A stretch of 56,845 nt of DNA, taken from Streptomyces sp. SA15 (GTDB taxonomy: Bacteria; Actinomycetota; Actinomycetes; Streptomycetales; Streptomycetaceae). A model generated the notes under the pieces. The model did not search any database, had not been told where the DNA came from, and saw only the letters and a list, made by a program, of their open reading frames with translations. Of this stretch, positions 53,680 to 56,845 are shown piece after piece (the stretch's first letter is position 1; every line of letters starts with the position of its first letter). The stretch spans positions 1 through 56,845 of the forward strand of contig NZ_NTGE01000054.1 in assembly GCF_002291145.1 (NCBI RefSeq), read 5' to 3'. The position numbers and the translations under genes were made by a program.

Positions 53680-56364
53680 GTGGGGGTGCGGGAGGATGCC
53701 CGGCGCGGCGGGATCGATCTGACGCCGTGGGGCAAGTTCGACCGCGCGGCGTGGGCGGTGTATCCGCTGCTGTTTCATCTGCTGGATGCCGCGGCGCTCG
53801 CGGGCGTGGTCTGGGACCGGTACCTGACCCGCGGTCAGCGTCGGCTGATCGCCGCCGGGCTGGGGCTCACTCTGGCCGAGGCGCGCTGTCTGGTGATGTT
53901 CATCGCCGGCCTGCACGATCTCGGCAAGTTGTCGGCGTTCCAGGAACAGGAGGCGTATCCCTGGGCCCGGGTCAGCGACACCCTGCGCGCGGACATCCGT
54001 GACTGGCAGCGTATGCCGCACGAACGGGCGTCCATGCACAGTGTGCTGCACCTGCTGGCCGAGGCCGGCTATCCGGCCGACACCTCCGACAGCCCCGGAG
54101 TGCTCGTCGCCCAGATCCTGGGCGGCCACCACGGCCGGTTCCTGCAGGTCGACATCGACGGCGCAGCCAAAGCCTCCCGGGTCAACCTCGCCCTGGGCGG
54201 ACCGACCTGGCAGGATCTACGCCGCCGCTACTTCGCCCTGCTGCGCCACCTGACCGGCGCCACCGCGGTGCCCTCGGACGTCTCGGTGCCGGCTGCCGTG
54301 CTGATCACCGGAATCGGCATCATCGCGGATCGGCTGGCCAGCCAGCGCCACTACTGGCTGCCCAAAGCCCAGGCGCCCGCCTTCGGCGCCGGCGAGCACT
54401 ACGCCCAGGCCGTCCGGGACGCCCCCGCCGTGGTCGAGGAGTCCGGGCTGACCCGCATCACCCTGCCGCAGGTGCCGTTCACCCAGGCACACGGCGGCCT
54501 GGAGAGGCCGAACGCCCTGCAGGCCTCGGTGATCGAGCAACTCACTGCCGCGGTGAGGGAGAAGGGGCCCGGCATCCTGGCGGTCACCGACGCCACCGGC
54601 GGCGGAAAGAGCGTCACCGCGCTGGAAGCAGCACGGATCTTCAACGCCTCCGGGGACACGGCCGGAATCCTGTGGCTGCTGCCGACCACGGCCACCACCG
54701 ACGCCGCCTACGACCTCCTCGAGGCCTACGTCGCAGCCCACCATCCCGAGCACGCCCCGGTCTCCCTGGTCCACAGCCACAGCTACGACAACACCGCCTA
54801 CACCGACCACCGCCTGGCCGCCCACGAACCCTCCACCAGCGACGCCTACTGGCCCGACAGCGACAGCGACGACGGCGACGATGACGAGGGCAGGCCGACT
54901 GCGGGGGAGCGGCCCGAAGAACGCGTCACGGTGCCCGACGGCTGGCTGCGCGGCTGGGACAGGGCCCTGCTGGCCCAGTTCACCGTCGCCACCCACGACC
55001 AGGCCCTCATGGCCGCCCTGCCAGTCCGCTTCAGCGCCCTGCGCATGCTGGCCCTGTGCGGGCGGACCGTCATCGTCGACGAAGTCCACGCCCTGCCCCC
55101 GTACATGCGGCAGACACTGTCCCGGCTGCTGCACTGGCTCGGCGCCCTGGGCTGCCCCGTGGTGCTGCTGTCCGCAACTCTGCCCGGCCACATCAGCGAA
55201 CAACTCGTCCGCAGCTATCTCGACGGCGCCGGCCACCCGCACCCCGCAACAGCCCACCTGGACTGCCGGCCCCCCTACCCGGGCTGGCTCTACGCCGCCG
55301 CCTCGGACGCCTCCCTCACCCGCATCGACCCGGCCGCGGCCGACGCCCACGCCGACCGCCACCACCGCCGCGCCGACCTCCGTCTCCACCCGGTGCGCCA
55401 CCCCTCCTGCACCGACCCCGAAGACACACCCGCCCGGGAGAGCCGCCTGGAGCGGATCACTCAGGAGATCGCCCCCGTCGCCCGCTCGGGCGGCTGCGCC
55501 GCGGTGTACTGCGCCACCATGGCCGACGCCCAGACCACCTACACACATCTGCGTACCGCCCTCGACTGGCCGGACGGCGGCCCTGACGGCCAGCTGCTCC
55601 TGCTGCACGCCCGCCTGCCCGGCCACCAACGCGAGGCTCTCATCCGCCGTATCCGCACCGCCCTGGCCTCAGCCGACGAGCGCCCCGGGCGGCTGGTGGT
55701 CGTCACCACCAGCCTGCTGGACATGAGCCTCGACATCGACGTCGACGTCATGGTCAGCGACCTGGCGCCCCTGCACACCCTCCTGCAACGCCTGGGCCGC
55801 CTGTGGCGCTTCGACCACATCAAGCGGCCCGACTGGCTGTCCGGCGACCGCCCCCGCCTGATCGTCCTGGAGCCCACCGACCATCGCGGCCGCACCCTCT
55901 TGCCGCCCGCCTGGCGCCCGTTGGACTCCCCGTTCCTGCCGCTCGCCACCGCCGCCTACCTCGCCCGACGGCCCGAGCAGCCGCTCACCCTGCCCGACGA
56001 CGTGCAGCAGCTCGTGGAAGCCGTACACGGAGATCCTGGAGGCGCCGCAGACCCGTCGCCCGGAACCGGAGGAGCTGCGGGCGGAGGTGTCCCGGCTGAA
56101 GAAGGCGGAGCGCGAACTTCGCAGCGAGCATGCCGCCGAGCTCCGCGAACTGAAGGACACCCTGGCCACCTACGCCAACCAGATCCAGGTCCTGACCTTG
56201 CGCAACGTCGAACTGGAGGCATACAACGCCCGCCTCCTCGAATGTCTGCGCCATTCCGGGGTGAACGTCGCGGTCCTGCCGGCCCCGGGGCGTCCTTCGC
56301 CCTGACGCCACGTCACACGTCAGTCCGACGTACCGGGCAGACCGCGTTCATGCAAAGCCCCTGA
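53680..56364 (+). CDS. cas3: Cas3 (HD nuclease plus DExH helicase), C-terminus replaced
   Basis: Taken from GTG 53680 (start uncertain; the frame is open from 53587). HD domain: LLFHLLDAAALAGVVWDRYL, then FIAGLHDLGKLSAFQEQ (HD at 79-80), HSVLHLL and ILGGHHGRFLQ. Helicase: Walker A AVTDATGGGKSVTALEAARIF, box II TVIVDEVHALPPYMRQTL, box III VVLLSATLPGHIS, and box VI VVTTSLLDMSLDIDVDVMVSDLAPLHTLLQRLGRLWRFD. It unwinds and degrades DNA recruited by Cascade. Recognisable Cas3 sequence ends near 56015, about 780 residues. The frame then reads 110 residues of noise that overlap a different coiled-coil fragment. No cascade (cse1, cse2, cas7, cas5, cas6e) or cas1/cas2 genes are in the window. Confidence 0.85.
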   Translation: MGVREDARRGGIDLTPWGKFDRAAWAVYPLLFHLLDAAALAGVVWDRYLTRGQRRLIAAGLGLTLAEARCLVMFIAGLHDLGKLSAFQEQEAYPWARVSDTLRADIRDWQRMPHERASMHSVLHLLAEAGYPADTSDSPGVLVAQILGGHHGRFLQVDIDGAAKASRVNLALGGPTWQDLRRRYFALLRHLTGATAVPSDVSVPAAVLITGIGIIADRLASQRHYWLPKAQAPAFGAGEHYAQAVRDAPAVVEESGLTRITLPQVPFTQAHGGLERPNALQASVIEQLTAAVREKGPGILAVTDATGGGKSVTALEAARIFNASGDTAGILWLLPTTATTDAAYDLLEAYVAAHHPEHAPVSLVHSHSYDNTAYTDHRLAAHEPSTSDAYWPDSDSDDGDDDEGRPTAGERPEERVTVPDGWLRGWDRALLAQFTVATHDQALMAALPVRFSALRMLALCGRTVIVDEVHALPPYMRQTLSRLLHWLGALGCPVVLLSATLPGHISEQLVRSYLDGAGHPHPATAHLDCRPPYPGWLYAAASDASLTRIDPAAADAHADRHHRRADLRLHPVRHPSCTDPEDTPARESRLERITQEIAPVARSGGCAAVYCATMADAQTTYTHLRTALDWPDGGPDGQLLLLHARLPGHQREALIRRIRTALASADERPGRLVVVTTSLLDMSLDIDVDVMVSDLAPLHTLLQRLGRLWRFDHIKRPDWLSGDRPRLIVLEPTDHRGRTLLPPAWRPLDSPFLPLATAAYLARRPEQPLTLPDDVQQLVEAVHGDPGGAADPSPGTGGAAGGGVPAEEGGARTSQRACRRAPRTEGHPGHLRQPDPGPDLAQRRTGGIQRPPPRMSAPFRGERRGPAGPGASFALTPRHTSVRRTGQTAFMQSP
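56018..56305 (+). pseudogene. coiled-coil C-terminal fragment fused behind cas3
   Basis: In a different plus frame from cas3: YTEILEAPQTRRPEPEELRA, then EVSRLKKAERELRSEHAAELRELKDTLATYANQIQVLTLRNVELEAYNARLLECL, ending at TGA 56303-56305. This leucine-zipper-like tail resembles small accessory proteins of Tn554-type or integrase modules (recalled, uncertain). It starts exactly where Cas3 similarity ends, without a start codon. A recombination event probably joined the two. Confidence 0.5.
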
Positions 56365-56745
56365 CACCTCGACGATCAAGACTTGCAGCTGCCGTGTCCG
56401 ACCTCCCCTCAATTTTCCAAAGCGCCTTTCGCGGCCGTCACAAAGCTCGCTTGAGGAGGTACAGATCCTCTGACTTGAGCGTCATCTCACACTGCTCACT
56501 CGTCCATTTGTCCGTGCGCCCTGCACGGTCTCGCCGTCGTCGACGTCCCTGAGGGCTCTGCTGCTCGCGGCGTTCGGCCACAGCCAGCGCGGGCCGGCCT
56601 GCAGGTACATCTCCGCAGCGTCGACCCTAGCCAAGTTGCGGAACCACCCACACAGCCCATCCTGGAAGAAGGCACACGACTCCCGGGGCGAGCACCCTGC
56701 AACACATCCGCCCAGCAAAACGAACCCGACCGGGAGGGATCGACG
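56306..56745. other. intergenic stretch before the last gene
   Basis: About 440 bases, AT-richer than most of the window around 56380-56500. A minus-strand peptide (GWFRNLARVDAAEMYLQAGPRWLWPNAASS, about 56560-56660) looks natural, but no family or start is clear. The last 40 bases contain the ribosome site of the next gene. Confidence 0.35.
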
Positions 56746-56845
56746 ATGCCACCAGTGGCGCAGATTCGCCGGATCATCTTCAACGACGAAGAGATCGGCA
56801 TGGGCTTTAACAGCGGAACCGGCCAGGCGATCGGATCAGCCTTGG
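56746..56845 (+). CDS. 5' end of a protein-coding gene (partial)
   Basis: ATG 56746 is preceded by a good ribosome site (GGGAGGGATCGACG). The visible 33 residues read MPPVAQIRRIIFNDEEIGMG, then FNSGTGQAIGSAL, and continue past the window edge. The GFNSxTG stretch is vaguely like the start of MACPF/perforin-type domains, but this is too short to claim. Confidence 0.6.
   Translation, partial: MPPVAQIRRIIFNDEEIGMGFNSGTGQAIGSAL

Overview
This window looks like high-GC Streptomyces DNA. Third-position GC is extreme, GTG and TTG starts are common, and the families are typical of the genus: RacP/DUF6192, replication-relaxation, class F sortase, AraC and TetR regulators, and a secondary-metabolite-type 5-aminolevulinate synthase. 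The density of insertion sequences, gene fragments and plasmid-type genes suggests a chromosome arm or a linear plasmid. No rRNA, tRNA or core housekeeping genes were seen.

Layout. (1) 1-15,210 is a gene graveyard. Intact genes (NmrA-like reductase, AraC regulator, large Orn/Lys/Arg decarboxylase, two small secreted proteins, zinc-ribbon protein) sit among remnants of TetR, subtilase, L,D-transpeptidase, peptide-ABC ATPase, RacP, replication-relaxation and sortase genes. An IS5-type and an IS30-type element are also present. (2) 15,211-20,634 is a compact leftward operon bounded by a 44-nt perfect palindrome: ketosynthase, MFS exporter, 5-aminolevulinate synthase and 3-hydroxyacyl-CoA dehydrogenase. 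It looks like a small biosynthetic cluster. (3) 21,257-29,387 holds two copies of a Tn554-like three-gene recombinase module (tyrosine recombinase, small HTH protein, zinc-finger recombinase-like protein) in inverted orientation. Between them lies a translationally coupled SnoaL/dienelactone-hydrolase pair. (4) 29,600-56,845 is a conflict or defence island. It has a pentapeptide-repeat membrane protein; a caspase-like protease/NTPase/WD40 protein divergent from an alpha/beta hydrolase; a PIN-domain protein; a coiled-coil CHAT protease; an HTH-NACHT ATPase; a metallophosphoesterase; and a Cas3. Four stretches of type I-E-like CRISPR repeats run through it. The window ends in the first codons of another gene.

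How it may work together. The defence genes combine sensor or switch modules (NACHT, NTPase plus WD40) with suicide-type effectors (caspase, CHAT, hydrolase, PIN). The CRISPR-like arrays have an approximately 61-nt period but unusually variable repeats. In several of them both stem arms have changed together, so the hairpin is kept while the sequence drifts. No Cascade, Cas1 or Cas2 genes are visible, only a Cas3 that appears truncated.

Caution: at least eight genes carry an apparent single-base frameshift, several in G/C homopolymers (the 11-G tract in the caspase-WD40 gene, the 6-C tract in the CHAT gene). Real decay, phase variation and sequencing indels cannot be separated from the sequence alone.
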